Source: an uncultured Porphyromonadaceae bacterium
Lineage (GTDB): Bacteria; Bacteroidota; Bacteroidia; Bacteroidales; Muribaculaceae
Direction: 5' to 3'
Length of the DNA stretch: 27,890 nt
Assembly (NCBI GenBank): GCA_902495075.1
Contig: CABUVO010000041.1
Span: forward strand, 1-27,890
Under the pieces are notes generated by a model that saw only the letters and a list, made by a program, of their open reading frames with translations, was not told the origin of the DNA and did no database searches. Each line of letters starts with the position of its first letter. Position 1 is the first letter of the stretch. The translations under genes were made by a program, and so were the position numbers. Below are positions 16,380 through 23,650 of the stretch, in pieces.

Positions 16380-18602
16380 TCAGGAGATTCTTTTTGCGAA
16401 TTTCACGTCTTTGATTTTCTCTTTCAGACTGCGGCAGATATTTTCGACAGTTTCGGAATTATCCACCTGCAATGTGATTTCACAATGAAATACTTCCTGC
16501 TTGGCATTTATACTGAGACCAACCATGTTGATGCCGATATCGTGAGAAATGACTCCGGTGATCTCTTCGAGTATTCCGCGGCGGTCGATGCCGTCGATAC
16601 TGATTGTGGCGAGAAATCTGTCTGCGACTCCTCCCCATCTGGTGGCTACGAGACGCGAGCCGAAGGAACTCTTGAGACGCATGGCGTTCGGACAGCTCAC
16701 TTTGTGGACCACTACCTCTTCATTCTCGTTAACGAAGCCGAGTACATCATCTCCGGGAATAGGCTGGCAACATGTATCCAGTTTGTAGTTTGGCTTTTCT
16801 TCATCGGGATGAAGAACGTATATCTCTTTACGGTTGATTGTGACCTTTGGTGCTTCAGTCTTTTTTGAAGAGAAAGGGTTGCGCAATATCTTGGAAAGCA
16901 GGGATGAACGACTTTTATTTAGGTCTTTGAGCTGTTTTGCCGAGAGATTTATCTCATCGTTGGCAAGCATCAGATAGAGATCTTCACGTTCCGAAAGATG
17001 GAAATTCCCGAGTATCCTTGCCATAACATCGGGGGAATCAGAGAATCCCTCGCGTTCCATAAATTCGCTGTATATTTTCTTGCCTCTTTCTATGAGATGC
17101 TTTCTGTCTTTACGGAGGATCGCTCTCAGACGATTCTGAGCTTTTGCGGAATTGCAGAACTGCATCCATTCCGGCTGAGGCGTCTGCGATTCAGAGGTTA
17201 TGATTTCCACCTGATCGCCGGAGTCGAGTTTATAAGAAATTGGCACCAGACGATGGTTTATCTTGCCTGCGATGCAGTGGATGCCGAGGTGAGTGTGTAT
17301 GGCAAAAGCGAGATCAAGCACGGTAGATCCTGCCGGCAGCGTGATCAGGTCTCCTTTCGGAGTAAATACGTATATTTCTGCTGAGAAGAGATTGAGTTTG
17401 ATTGTGTCGAGAAAATCGATCGCATTTGGTTCAGGATTGGCAAGGATATCCTTTATGGTGTTCATCCATTTGTCGAGTTCCGTGTCATCGTCATGCACGC
17501 CGGTTTTGTATTTCCAATGGGCAGCGTAGCCGAGTTCTGCTATTTCATCCATTTTGCGGCTGCGGATCTGAACCTCGATCCATTTGCCATCGGGTCCCAT
17601 CGCAGTGAGATGAAGGGCACGGTATCCGTTTGCCTTAGGAGTGCTTGTCCAGTCGCGCAGACGTTCCGGATGCACTTTATGTCCGTCGGTGAAGAAAGTG
17701 TAGATCTCCCAGCAATGTATCCTTTCGAGGGCATCGTCATCGTTCTCGAAGATAACGCGCACTGCATAGATATCATATATCTCTTCAAACGGAATTTTCT
17801 TAGTCTCCATCTTGTTATAGATGGAGTAGGCACTCTTCACGCGTGCCTTGATTTCATATTTGAATCCTGCGGCATCGAGTTTTTTACGCACAGGATCCAC
17901 AAATTCCTTTACAATCTCCTCGCGGTGCTGTTCGCTTTCGCTCACTTTCGCCATTATCTCGGCGTATTTTTGCGGATGCTCATATTTGAAAGCGAGATCT
18001 TCGAGCTCATCCTTTATCTTGTAGAGTCCAAGGCGGTGGGCAAGAGGAGCATATACATAAAGGGTTTCTCCGGCAATCTTGTATTGCTTCTCAGGTCGCA
18101 TGGAGCCGAGGGTGCGCATGTTGTGCAGACGGTCAGCCATTTTGATAAGCACCACGCGAATGTCGGTAGACATCGAAAGAAGGAGTTTGCGGAAATTCTC
18201 AGCCTGGAGCGAAGCCTTATCACCAAAGATACCACCGGAAATCTTGGTGAGACCTTCCACGATTGAGGCAATCTTGGGACCGAAATTCGCTTCGATGTCC
18301 TCTTTGGTGAATTCCGTATCCTCCACCACGTCGTGAAGAAACGCGGCGCAGATGGAAGTGGAGCCTAAGCCGAGTTCGGAGATCACGATTTTCGCCACGG
18401 CTATGGGATGAAGGATATAAGGCTCGCCGCTGCGGCGGCGCACCCCTTTGTGGGCAGATTTGGCAAACCGGAAGGCACGTTCGATAATCTCCACTTTCTT
18501 GCGGTGGTTGCTTGCGAGATAAGCTTTGAGCACATCCTGATATGCATCCTCAATCATCCGGTCTTCCTCTTCGGGCGACATATTTTTGTTATATTCTGCC
18601 AT
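16380..18602 (-). CDS. relA: Bifunctional RelA/SpoT-homologue (p)ppGpp synthetase/hydrolase
   Basis: Controls the stringent response in the cytoplasm. I start it at ATG 18602 (MAEYNKNMSPEEE, 740 residues), because AGGAG lies 8 nt upstream; an ATG at 18656 would add 18 residues without such support. Domains in order: HD hydrolase (about 30-190) with HPIAVA, LHDVVEDT and RLHNMRTL intact; synthetase (about 235-350) with DIYAVRVIF, STPKANGYRALH and EVQIRSRKMDEIAELG intact; TGS (about 395-455); conserved linker with CCQPIPGD; C-terminal ACT (about 660-740). Both active sites look functional, as in a Rel/SpoT enzyme that makes and degrades the alarmone. First gene of the - strand series; pgpH follows. 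Confidence 0.95.
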   Translation of the reverse strand: MAEYNKNMSPEEEDRMIEDAYQDVLKAYLASNHRKKVEIIERAFRFAKSAHKGVRRRSGEPYILHPIAVAKIVISELGLGSTSICAAFLHDVVEDTEFTKEDIEANFGPKIASIVEGLTKISGGIFGDKASLQAENFRKLLLSMSTDIRVVLIKMADRLHNMRTLGSMRPEKQYKIAGETLYVYAPLAHRLGLYKIKDELEDLAFKYEHPQKYAEIMAKVSESEQHREEIVKEFVDPVRKKLDAAGFKYEIKARVKSAYSIYNKMETKKIPFEEIYDIYAVRVIFENDDDALERIHCWEIYTFFTDGHKVHPERLRDWTSTPKANGYRALHLTAMGPDGKWIEVQIRSRKMDEIAELGYAAHWKYKTGVHDDDTELDKWMNTIKDILANPEPNAIDFLDTIKLNLFSAEIYVFTPKGDLITLPAGSTVLDLAFAIHTHLGIHCIAGKINHRLVPISYKLDSGDQVEIITSESQTPQPEWMQFCNSAKAQNRLRAILRKDRKHLIERGKKIYSEFMEREGFSDSPDVMARILGNFHLSEREDLYLMLANDEINLSAKQLKDLNKSRSSLLSKILRNPFSSKKTEAPKVTINRKEIYVLHPDEEKPNYKLDTCCQPIPGDDVLGFVNENEEVVVHKVSCPNAMRLKSSFGSRLVATRWGGVADRFLATISIDGIDRRGILEEITGVISHDIGINMVGLSINAKQEVFHCEITLQVDNSETVENICRSLKEKIKDVKFAKRIS

Positions 18603-18809
18603 AATCGTGTCTCCTGTTTTGGTGGCTAAGTATGACTCGCAAATTAGTTGATGCATATTTTTAGCGGATTTTCGAGGGATTTAAGAGAGTGCAAGAAGGA
18701 GCAATGCGGGCATTGTGACTGATTGAACTCGCTTTAATCACCGGAAAGACGCAAAAAGATGCGTTGACTAATCAATACATTAAATAATTTCGATGTCATA
18801 CTTAAATTA

Positions 18810-18817
18810 CAAAGTTA
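18810..18817 (-). promoter_or_regulatory. Putative -7 box of a relA promoter
   Basis: Read on the - strand this is TAACTTTG, an exact TAnnTTTG match. It lies about 210 nt upstream of the chosen relA start, implying a long 5' leader that contains the two small hairpins noted for this region. No convincing -33 element. Confidence 0.4.
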
Positions 18818-18919
18818 ATAAATTTCGCATAGATTTCCTCCAATTTTCCACGCTTTTTTACCACCGCAATAGTTGAGAGTAGGAGAGTAGGAAATAAACA
18901 CAGTGATGGATGTGTTTAT

Positions 18920-18940
18920 TTCCGTAAAAAAATTACGGAA
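18920..18940. promoter_or_regulatory. Putative operator palindrome upstream of the ATPase/Toprim operon
   Basis: Perfect 8-bp inverted repeat TTCCGTAA (18920-18927) / TTACGGAA (18933-18940) around an A5 spacer. It ends 16 nt before the TAAATTTG box at 18957, covering the -33 region, so a bound dimeric protein would block or contact polymerase. No regulator gene is adjacent. Confidence 0.55.
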
Positions 18941-18956
18941 TATGGAAATTATTTTA

Positions 18957-18964
18957 TAAATTTG
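18957..18964 (+). promoter_or_regulatory. Putative -7 box of the ATPase/Toprim operon
   Basis: TAAATTTG, an exact TAnnTTTG match, 25 nt before the ATG at 18990, giving a short leader. It is preceded by the TTCCGTAA palindrome. Confidence 0.55.
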
Positions 18965-18989
18965 CTGTCGACTATCATATATAATCAAG

Positions 18990-20093
18990 ATGCTAACAAA
19001 ATTTGCTGTAACAAATTATAGGGGCTTTGCCAATCGTATTGAGTGGGATTTATCCAAACCTGCCAATTACGAGTTTAACAAACATGTTATAAAGGATGGT
19101 GTCATTAAAAATGGTATCATATATGGTCCCAATGGCTCTGGCAAGACGAATTTCGGTTTAGCATTGTTCGATATTGAATATCACCTGTCTTATAAATGGA
19201 AGAAAATAGATTACTATAATAATTTCATTTATGCAGGAGACACTTCAGGTGTTGTTTTGTTTGAATACTCTTTTAGATTTGGAGAAGACACCGTAAATTA
19301 CATTTATGGAAAGAATGCTGTGGGTCAGTTGGTTGAGGAAAGCCTTTTTGTCAACCAAAAGAATGTATTTGAACGAAAGCAAAACTCTTTTCGAATTGAC
19401 AAAAATCAATTTCCAATAGATGAGAGTATTGAAGGGAACCTTAAAGACAATGCGAATAATGTGTCGATCATAAACTTTCTTATGACTTCATTCCCTCTCG
19501 GAGCAGACCATTATCTGATGAAACTTACCAGTTTTGTCAACTCGATGCTTTGGTTCAGAAGCCTCGATGTAAGGGAATTTATCGGACTGGATACACGAGT
19601 CACAATGCTGGATGAATTTATCATCAGTAATAATCTTCTTGATGATTTTTCCGGTTTTCTTTATAAGGTCAGTGGGCAAAAGTTTAAGTTTTCCGACCAT
19701 AGTTCAACGGATAAAGAGATACTTTGTATTATTGATAAAAATACCATACCTTTCAGGCTTGTGGCATCAACCGGTACCTGCTCTTTGCAGTTGCTGTATT
19801 TTTGGCTGAAACGTATGAACGAGGCATCGTTTGTTTTTATTGATGAATTTGATGCTTTCTATCATTTCCGTCTTGCCTTTGAAGTTTGCAAACAATTGTT
19901 TGACCTGGATTGTCAGATTTTCACGTCATCACACAATACATATCTGATGACGAATGACCTTCTACGTCCGGATTGTAATTTTATCTTGAATAATAATAAG
20001 ATCAAATGCTTGGCTGATTGTACTGACAAGGAATTAAGATTCGGTCATAATATCGAAAAAATCTATCGTGCAGGAGCTTTCCATGATGAATAA
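18990..20093 (+). CDS. ABC/AAA-type ATPase of a two-gene defence-like operon (AbiL/RloA/AriA-like)
   Basis: 367 residues. N-terminus LTKFAVTNYRGF is the usual first strand of OLD/RloA-type ATPases; Walker A is GPNGSGKT (46-53); an SxG signature-like segment (STGTCSLQLL) precedes Walker B FVFIDEFDAF with D285/E286; an H-loop-like TSSHNTYLM follows. The middle (about 90-260) carries no recognised motif and could be an arm or coiled region. The 3' end overlaps the Toprim-like gene by 11 nt. ATPase plus Toprim/RloB-type partner is the layout of phage-defence pairs such as AbiL and PARIS (established families). Membership in a named one cannot be settled here. The gene is more AT-rich than its neighbours and lies beside an hsdS remnant, suggesting horizontal acquisition. 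Confidence 0.85.
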   Translation: MLTKFAVTNYRGFANRIEWDLSKPANYEFNKHVIKDGVIKNGIIYGPNGSGKTNFGLALFDIEYHLSYKWKKIDYYNNFIYAGDTSGVVLFEYSFRFGEDTVNYIYGKNAVGQLVEESLFVNQKNVFERKQNSFRIDKNQFPIDESIEGNLKDNANNVSIINFLMTSFPLGADHYLMKLTSFVNSMLWFRSLDVREFIGLDTRVTMLDEFIISNNLLDDFSGFLYKVSGQKFKFSDHSSTDKEILCIIDKNTIPFRLVASTGTCSLQLLYFWLKRMNEASFVFIDEFDAFYHFRLAFEVCKQLFDLDCQIFTSSHNTYLMTNDLLRPDCNFILNNNKIKCLADCTDKELRFGHNIEKIYRAGAFHDE

Positions 20094-20877
20094 AGCAAAA
20101 ACACTTTTTATCTTTGAGGGTGCCAGATCCGAGGATAAATATGTAGAAAAGTTAGAACTTAACTTTTTAGGAGAGGGGCACGCCATAAAATGTGTATTTG
20201 ATGCAGAGATTTATCAACTATACAGAGCCATCAAGAAGGAAGAAGGGTTTCCTATAGATATTGTATCGATACTAAAGGAAAGAACTGTTGAAAATGCTGA
20301 AACACTAAAGGACTTTACACGCGATAGCTTTGCGTATGTATATTTATTTTTTGACTATGACGGTCATTCTACTTTAGCAGATGACAATAAAATCAGCGAG
20401 ATGCTTTCTTTCTTCAGTGACGAGACAGAAGAGGGAAAGCTCTATATCAGTTATCCGATGGTGGAAGCGATCAGACACTTCAAAGATTTTGAAAGTTTTC
20501 AATACCTGACAGTAAAGTGTAAGCGTGCCAATTGCCTGTACCTGCAGGAATGTGAGAATAGGGACAATTGCTTGAAAGAACCTCACTATAAAAAATTCAG
20601 TGTTACTGACAGTCGTCCACAGCTGGCGAACGTGAATTCCTATAACAATGATGTATGGAAAGAATTAATTTTCGCTCATATCTGCAAAGCGAATTATCTT
20701 GTTAATGAGATATTTGAATTTCCAAGATCTTTGATTTCTCAGGATATTATTTTTAACAGCCAGTTAGAGAAACACATTTCACATAAATGTCCTGAAGTTG
20801 CAGTGCTTAGTGCATTTCCTCTCTATGTATTGGATTACTACGGCATAGAAAATACCATCAAGAAATTGAATCCTTAA
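20083..20877 (+). CDS. RloB/Toprim-like putative effector of the defence-like operon
   Basis: 264 residues. I start it at ATG 20083, which has CAGGAG 6 nt upstream; a GTG at 20068 is less likely, and ATG 20086 is an alternative. The N-terminus TLFIFEGARSEDKY places E12 where Toprim/RloB proteins carry their catalytic Glu, and FFDYDGH supplies the D91-x-D93 pair, so a Mg-dependent nuclease is plausible. A cysteine cluster C146-x4-C151-x5-C157-x5-C163 may bind zinc or an iron-sulfur cluster. Overlap of 11 nt with the ATPase gene indicates coupled translation. In related pairs the ATPase senses the trigger and holds or activates the Toprim partner (family knowledge); that role is inferred for this protein. 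Confidence 0.75.
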   Translation: MMNKAKTLFIFEGARSEDKYVEKLELNFLGEGHAIKCVFDAEIYQLYRAIKKEEGFPIDIVSILKERTVENAETLKDFTRDSFAYVYLFFDYDGHSTLADDNKISEMLSFFSDETEEGKLYISYPMVEAIRHFKDFESFQYLTVKCKRANCLYLQECENRDNCLKEPHYKKFSVTDSRPQLANVNSYNNDVWKELIFAHICKANYLVNEIFEFPRSLISQDIIFNSQLEKHISHKCPEVAVLSAFPLYVLDYYGIENTIKKLNP

Positions 20878-21157
20878 TCAAGGGACCTATATACAGTACT
20901 TGGTTAGTGATAGCATCGAAAAAGGTACATGGCATAAAGTAATGTTGTCCGAATTTTAACAGAACGAAATGAGTTAAATAAGGATCCAACAACGGCACCC
21001 CGCTATATGAGATATATTCCTAAGTGGGGTTGAATTAACTTGCTTTCAACTTGCTTAATCAGCTTGTTTTGCAAACTATAATTTGCTATGTTATTAATAG
21101 ACAGGATAAAACGTTGAATAGTTTAACTTGCCTGTAACTTGCTTTTATATACGAACA
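20878..21157. other. Non-coding AT-rich stretch with possible coding scars and AACTTGC repeats
   Basis: No intact gene. Short open pieces in different frames look protein-like but are broken by stops, for example TYIQYLVSDSIEKGTWHKVM (about 20886-20945) and NELNKDPTTAPRYMRYIPKW (about 20969-21028). They may be scars of a lost gene; I cannot name it. AACTTGC occurs four times, at 21037, 21048, 21125 and 21136, as two closely spaced pairs just ahead of the hsdS remnant. Confidence 0.4.
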
Positions 21158-21277
21158 ATGAAAACAAATCTCTTACGCCCAAAGATACTCGACCTCGCCA
21201 TACGGGGTAAGCTTGTTCAGCAAGACCCTAATTGTCTGAGTCGGCGTGCGAGTGTTCAAGTTTGGTGTCTAAGTTAG
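21158..21277 (+). pseudogene. hsdS: 5' remnant of a type I restriction specificity gene (hsdS)
   Basis: A 39-codon open frame encodes MKTNLLRPKILDLAIRGKLV followed by QQDPN and then unrelated residues to a TAG. The segment I-L-D-L-A-I-R-G-K-L-V-x-Q-D-P-N is the conserved helix-region opening of type I specificity subunits in Bacteroidales. Full proteins have about 400 residues with two target-recognition domains; none is present here, and no hsdM or hsdR is in the window. The homology stops near 21232, where the GTGTCTAAGT-type array begins, so a deletion or recombination joint is likely there. It is evidence of an older restriction locus beside the ATPase/Toprim pair. Confidence 0.7.
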
Positions 21278-21380
21278 TATCTAAGCTAATGTCAGAGTGT
21301 CTAAGTTTAGTGTCTAAGTCGACATTATTAGTGTCTAAGTCCGTATCGAAAGTGTTAGAGTCGATATGGGTGTAAAATTC
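21234..21380 (+). repeat. Degenerate GTGTCTAAGT repeat array
   Basis: At least four clear copies of GTGTCTAAGT (21265, 21297, 21310, 21331) with weaker copies between (GTATCTAAGC, GTCTGAGTC, GTGTTAGAGTC). In one frame the block reads as a Val-Ser-Lys-rich peptide (VSKLVSKLMSECLSLVSK...) up to a TAA near 21372, with no start codon or RBS. It follows the hsdS remnant and ends before the response-regulator gene. Confidence 0.65.
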
Positions 21381-21411
21381 GTGTCTTTACATTTTTGAGG
21401 TTAACACTCTT

Positions 21412-22092
21412 TTAGGGTTGCACCGACAGAATGTAGCCTTTCTTTTTTATGGATGTTATGGTCAGGGAGGGGTCGGTGAGGAGGCGGCGGATGTAGGTGA
21501 TCTGCACATTCAGGGCGAGGGAGTTTGAATAGCTGCTGTCGCCCCAGATCTTTTCCAGAATAATGTCTCGCTCAACCGGGTTGCCGAGGTTTTCAGCCAG
21601 CATCTGGAGTATTTCGGTCTGTCGCACGGAGAGTGAATGTGTTTCACCTGCATAGGTAAGTGAGGAGAGATTAGGTCGGAATAAGGTTTCTCCCAACTGA
21701 TACTCCACATACTGATTAACGGTGATGCTTTCGAAACGCTCGTTTATTTTTGCTATCAGCTCTTCCGGATAGAAGGGTTTGGGAATGTAGTCATTCCCTT
21801 TGAGAGAGAAGCCATGAAGCCGGTCAACTTTGTCTGTGCGGTCGGTAAGAAAGAAAATGATGACGCGTTTGTCGTTCTTTCTGATGGTTCGCGCCAATTC
21901 AAATCCATCGAGTTCCGGCATATTTATGTCAAGAAGAATCAAGTCAGGATGGTATTCTTTGTACATCTCCAATCCAACCTTACCATTGTTGGCATATATC
22001 ACCTCATACCCCTCTGCTTCGATGAAGTGTTTGAGGAGTATCGAATTTTTGAGATCGTCATCTACCAAGAGTATTCTTATTGGTTTCCTCAT
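21412..22092 (-). CDS. OmpR/PhoB-family response regulator
   Basis: 226 residues from ATG 22092, chosen because it forms an ATGA overlap with the kinase stop (22092-22089); an ATG 24 nt further up lies inside the kinase gene. Receiver domain about 5-120 with acidic patch D11-D13, phospho-acceptor D55 (LILLDINMPELDG) and the Lys of YIPKPF. The winged helix about 130-226 has the OmpR-type pattern (LSVRQTEILQMLAENLG, YSNSLALNVQITYIRRLL, KKGYILSV). It acts with the kinase upstream. The 20-bp direct repeats at both divergent promoters (23624 and 24448) are the natural binding-site candidates. It is not close enough to RprY as I know it to use that name. Confidence 0.93.
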   Translation of the reverse strand: MRKPIRILLVDDDLKNSILLKHFIEAEGYEVIYANNGKVGLEMYKEYHPDLILLDINMPELDGFELARTIRKNDKRVIIFFLTDRTDKVDRLHGFSLKGNDYIPKPFYPEELIAKINERFESITVNQYVEYQLGETLFRPNLSSLTYAGETHSLSVRQTEILQMLAENLGNPVERDIILEKIWGDSSYSNSLALNVQITYIRRLLTDPSLTITSIKKKGYILSVQP

Positions 22093-23561
22093 TGTGGCAA
22101 TTTGATTATGAAACATGTTCCCATTCCTTCCTTGCTTTCTACGGATATCTCACCTCCATGAGCATCTGTAAGAAGCTTTACGTAGGTAAGACCGAGTCCC
22201 ATACCCGGTTGCTCTCCGGCAGATGCTTTCCCTCTGTAAAACCGTTTGAATATATGTTTTAGGTCGCCTGATGGTATCCCATTACCAGTGTCGCTGATAT
22301 GTAGCTCTACCGTTCCATTAAACTTTCGCGCATTTGCATTTATTTCAACTTCCGGTCCTGAATATTTGACAGCATTCTCTACCAGGTTATTAACTATGTT
22401 GTATAGATGCGAGCGATCGGCAGATACTTCTATTTCATGATTAATTTTATTGAAGATGATCACTTTCTTATCGGCAGGAGGGTTAATTGCTGATGTCACG
22501 GCATCAAAGAGTTCATGAAGATTGACATTCTGGAGATTCAACGGTATCTGCTCCACGTTGTTGAAAGTAATGTCCCTTAGTTTTGAAAAATAGGCAGAAA
22601 GATTATCGAGGGCGATTCTTGTCTCTGACAACATCTCTTTCTTGATATCTCTGTCTGACATCATTTTCTCGTTTTCCAGACCCGATACGCACATCTTAAG
22701 TGTTGATATCGGACGTTTCAATTCATGAATCATTGTGGTGATAAAACTGTTGCGCATCTTGTCAAGCCGGGAGAGTTTCAGGATTGTAGCGAATTGCAAT
22801 ATCAGACATACTATGAGAAAAATAGAAAGCAGGATGACAATGATAAGACTCCCTAACATATCGTGGAATATCTTAGCCACCGGAAGATGGTACGACACAA
22901 CCATACTCTTCTTTTCCAGTTCCGAATAAGGCACAGATATGACAGCGGTTGGGTGAAGTGCAGAGGCATGGCGTATTACAGCCGGTGCCCACTCCATGCT
23001 GTCGGTAACAATCAAATCCACATCCGACTCCAATCCTTTGGCGGTAAGGATTGAGTCCATGTATTCGGCTCTTAACGGCGATATGAATTCGGCATCCGCG
23101 TTTTTAAATGCGCCCCAGATAGCGGCATCCGAGGGAGCATTGCTGACATTGTAACTTTGTTTGCGAGTTTCCACCAAAGCTTCATTTTCAAGAACCATGC
23201 GTGCGACACGTCTTTTTTCCTCTTCGGTAAGTGGCCTGGTCCCTTTTATACCAAGCAATTCGTGTGCATAATATTTTTGAGACGTGATGGTGGCGCTTAT
23301 CCGGGTTTTCCCCGCATTGTCGGTATCATTATTGATGTTGTAGCTCGACTGAAATGTTCGCGGTCCCCTTGCCGAATCAGAAGAATCGTTCCTTGCCTGG
23401 TTCACCTCCGTTACTGTCTGCACTATCTCCTTATAACCCGAGATCTCATATTCACTGAGAGAATACTCATATCTTCCGTATAGCCAATAGACCTGCATCG
23501 TCAAGAAAGCAAGTATGGCTATTATAGTGATTATATAAAGGGCTTTAATTCGTTTCTCCAT
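22089..23561 (-). CDS. Membrane-bound sensor histidine kinase
   Basis: 490 residues. Membrane segments about 8-29 and 236-262 enclose a periplasmic domain of about 200 residues with no recognised ligand motif. HisKA follows with H279 in MIHELKRPIST, then an HATPase domain with NLVENAVKYSG (N box), DTGNGIP (G1) and GMGLGLTYV (G2). It ends as the partner response regulator begins (4-nt overlap). The start at 23561 is fixed: the first membrane segment begins only six residues later. A TAATTTCG box lies 4 nt before the ATG, which implies a leaderless or nearly leaderless mRNA. Divergent from the GLPGLI/TonB-receptor operon, which it probably controls. Confidence 0.93.
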   Translation of the reverse strand: MEKRIKALYIITIIAILAFLTMQVYWLYGRYEYSLSEYEISGYKEIVQTVTEVNQARNDSSDSARGPRTFQSSYNINNDTDNAGKTRISATITSQKYYAHELLGIKGTRPLTEEEKRRVARMVLENEALVETRKQSYNVSNAPSDAAIWGAFKNADAEFISPLRAEYMDSILTAKGLESDVDLIVTDSMEWAPAVIRHASALHPTAVISVPYSELEKKSMVVSYHLPVAKIFHDMLGSLIIVILLSIFLIVCLILQFATILKLSRLDKMRNSFITTMIHELKRPISTLKMCVSGLENEKMMSDRDIKKEMLSETRIALDNLSAYFSKLRDITFNNVEQIPLNLQNVNLHELFDAVTSAINPPADKKVIIFNKINHEIEVSADRSHLYNIVNNLVENAVKYSGPEVEINANARKFNGTVELHISDTGNGIPSGDLKHIFKRFYRGKASAGEQPGMGLGLTYVKLLTDAHGGEISVESKEGMGTCFIIKLPQ

Positions 23562-23565
23562 ATCG

Positions 23566-23573
23566 CGAAATTA
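23566..23573 (-). promoter_or_regulatory. Putative -7 box of the kinase/regulator operon
   Basis: On the - strand TAATTTCG, a seven-of-eight fit to TAnnTTTG, followed by 4 nt and the ATG. The GLPGLI promoter has TAATTTTG, also 4 nt before an ATG. Both have the same 20-bp box at 49-50 nt distance, which raises confidence in each. Confidence 0.5.
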
Positions 23574-23623
23574 CGAAAATTCCCCCAATCACGCTCTCTC
23601 TCCTCCCGGATATTTAACTCTGA

Positions 23624-23643
23624 GTAATAATTTAGTAATAATT
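23624..23643. promoter_or_regulatory. Direct-repeat operator candidate upstream of the kinase gene
   Basis: GTAATAATTTAGTAATAATT, two GTAATAATT units at 11-bp spacing, the arrangement OmpR-family regulators bind. The same 20 bp recur at 24448-24467. The second unit with its flank (GTAATAATTAC, 23635-23645) is itself palindromic around one central base, so orientation may matter little. It lies 50 nt from the kinase -7 box. Confidence 0.65.
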
Positions 23644-23650
23644 ACTTTGT

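Larger units (their letters stand above)
18603..18989. other. Divergent intergenic region between relA and the defence-like operon
   Basis: About 390 bp without a gene. On the relA side it holds small hairpins (CAATG-cggg-CATTG at 18702-18715; ACGCA...TGCGT near 18746-18760) that would fall in a long relA leader, and a - strand -7 box. On the other side it holds the palindrome and -7 box of the AT-rich island. Composition becomes strongly AT-rich from about 18780 onward. Confidence 0.6.

Noticed and set aside
17493..18266. 257-codon open frame antisense to relA
   Set aside because: It lies fully inside a clearly conserved relA gene on the other strand; its composition reflects the antisense of coding DNA and it has no recognisable domain.
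20068..20082. GTG start for the Toprim-like protein
   Set aside because: ATG 20083 has CAGGAG at proper spacing; the GTG lies upstream of that site.
21412..23561. Naming the pair RprX/RprY
   Set aside because: The receiver and kinase sequences differ from those I remember for RprY and RprX; they share only general family features.
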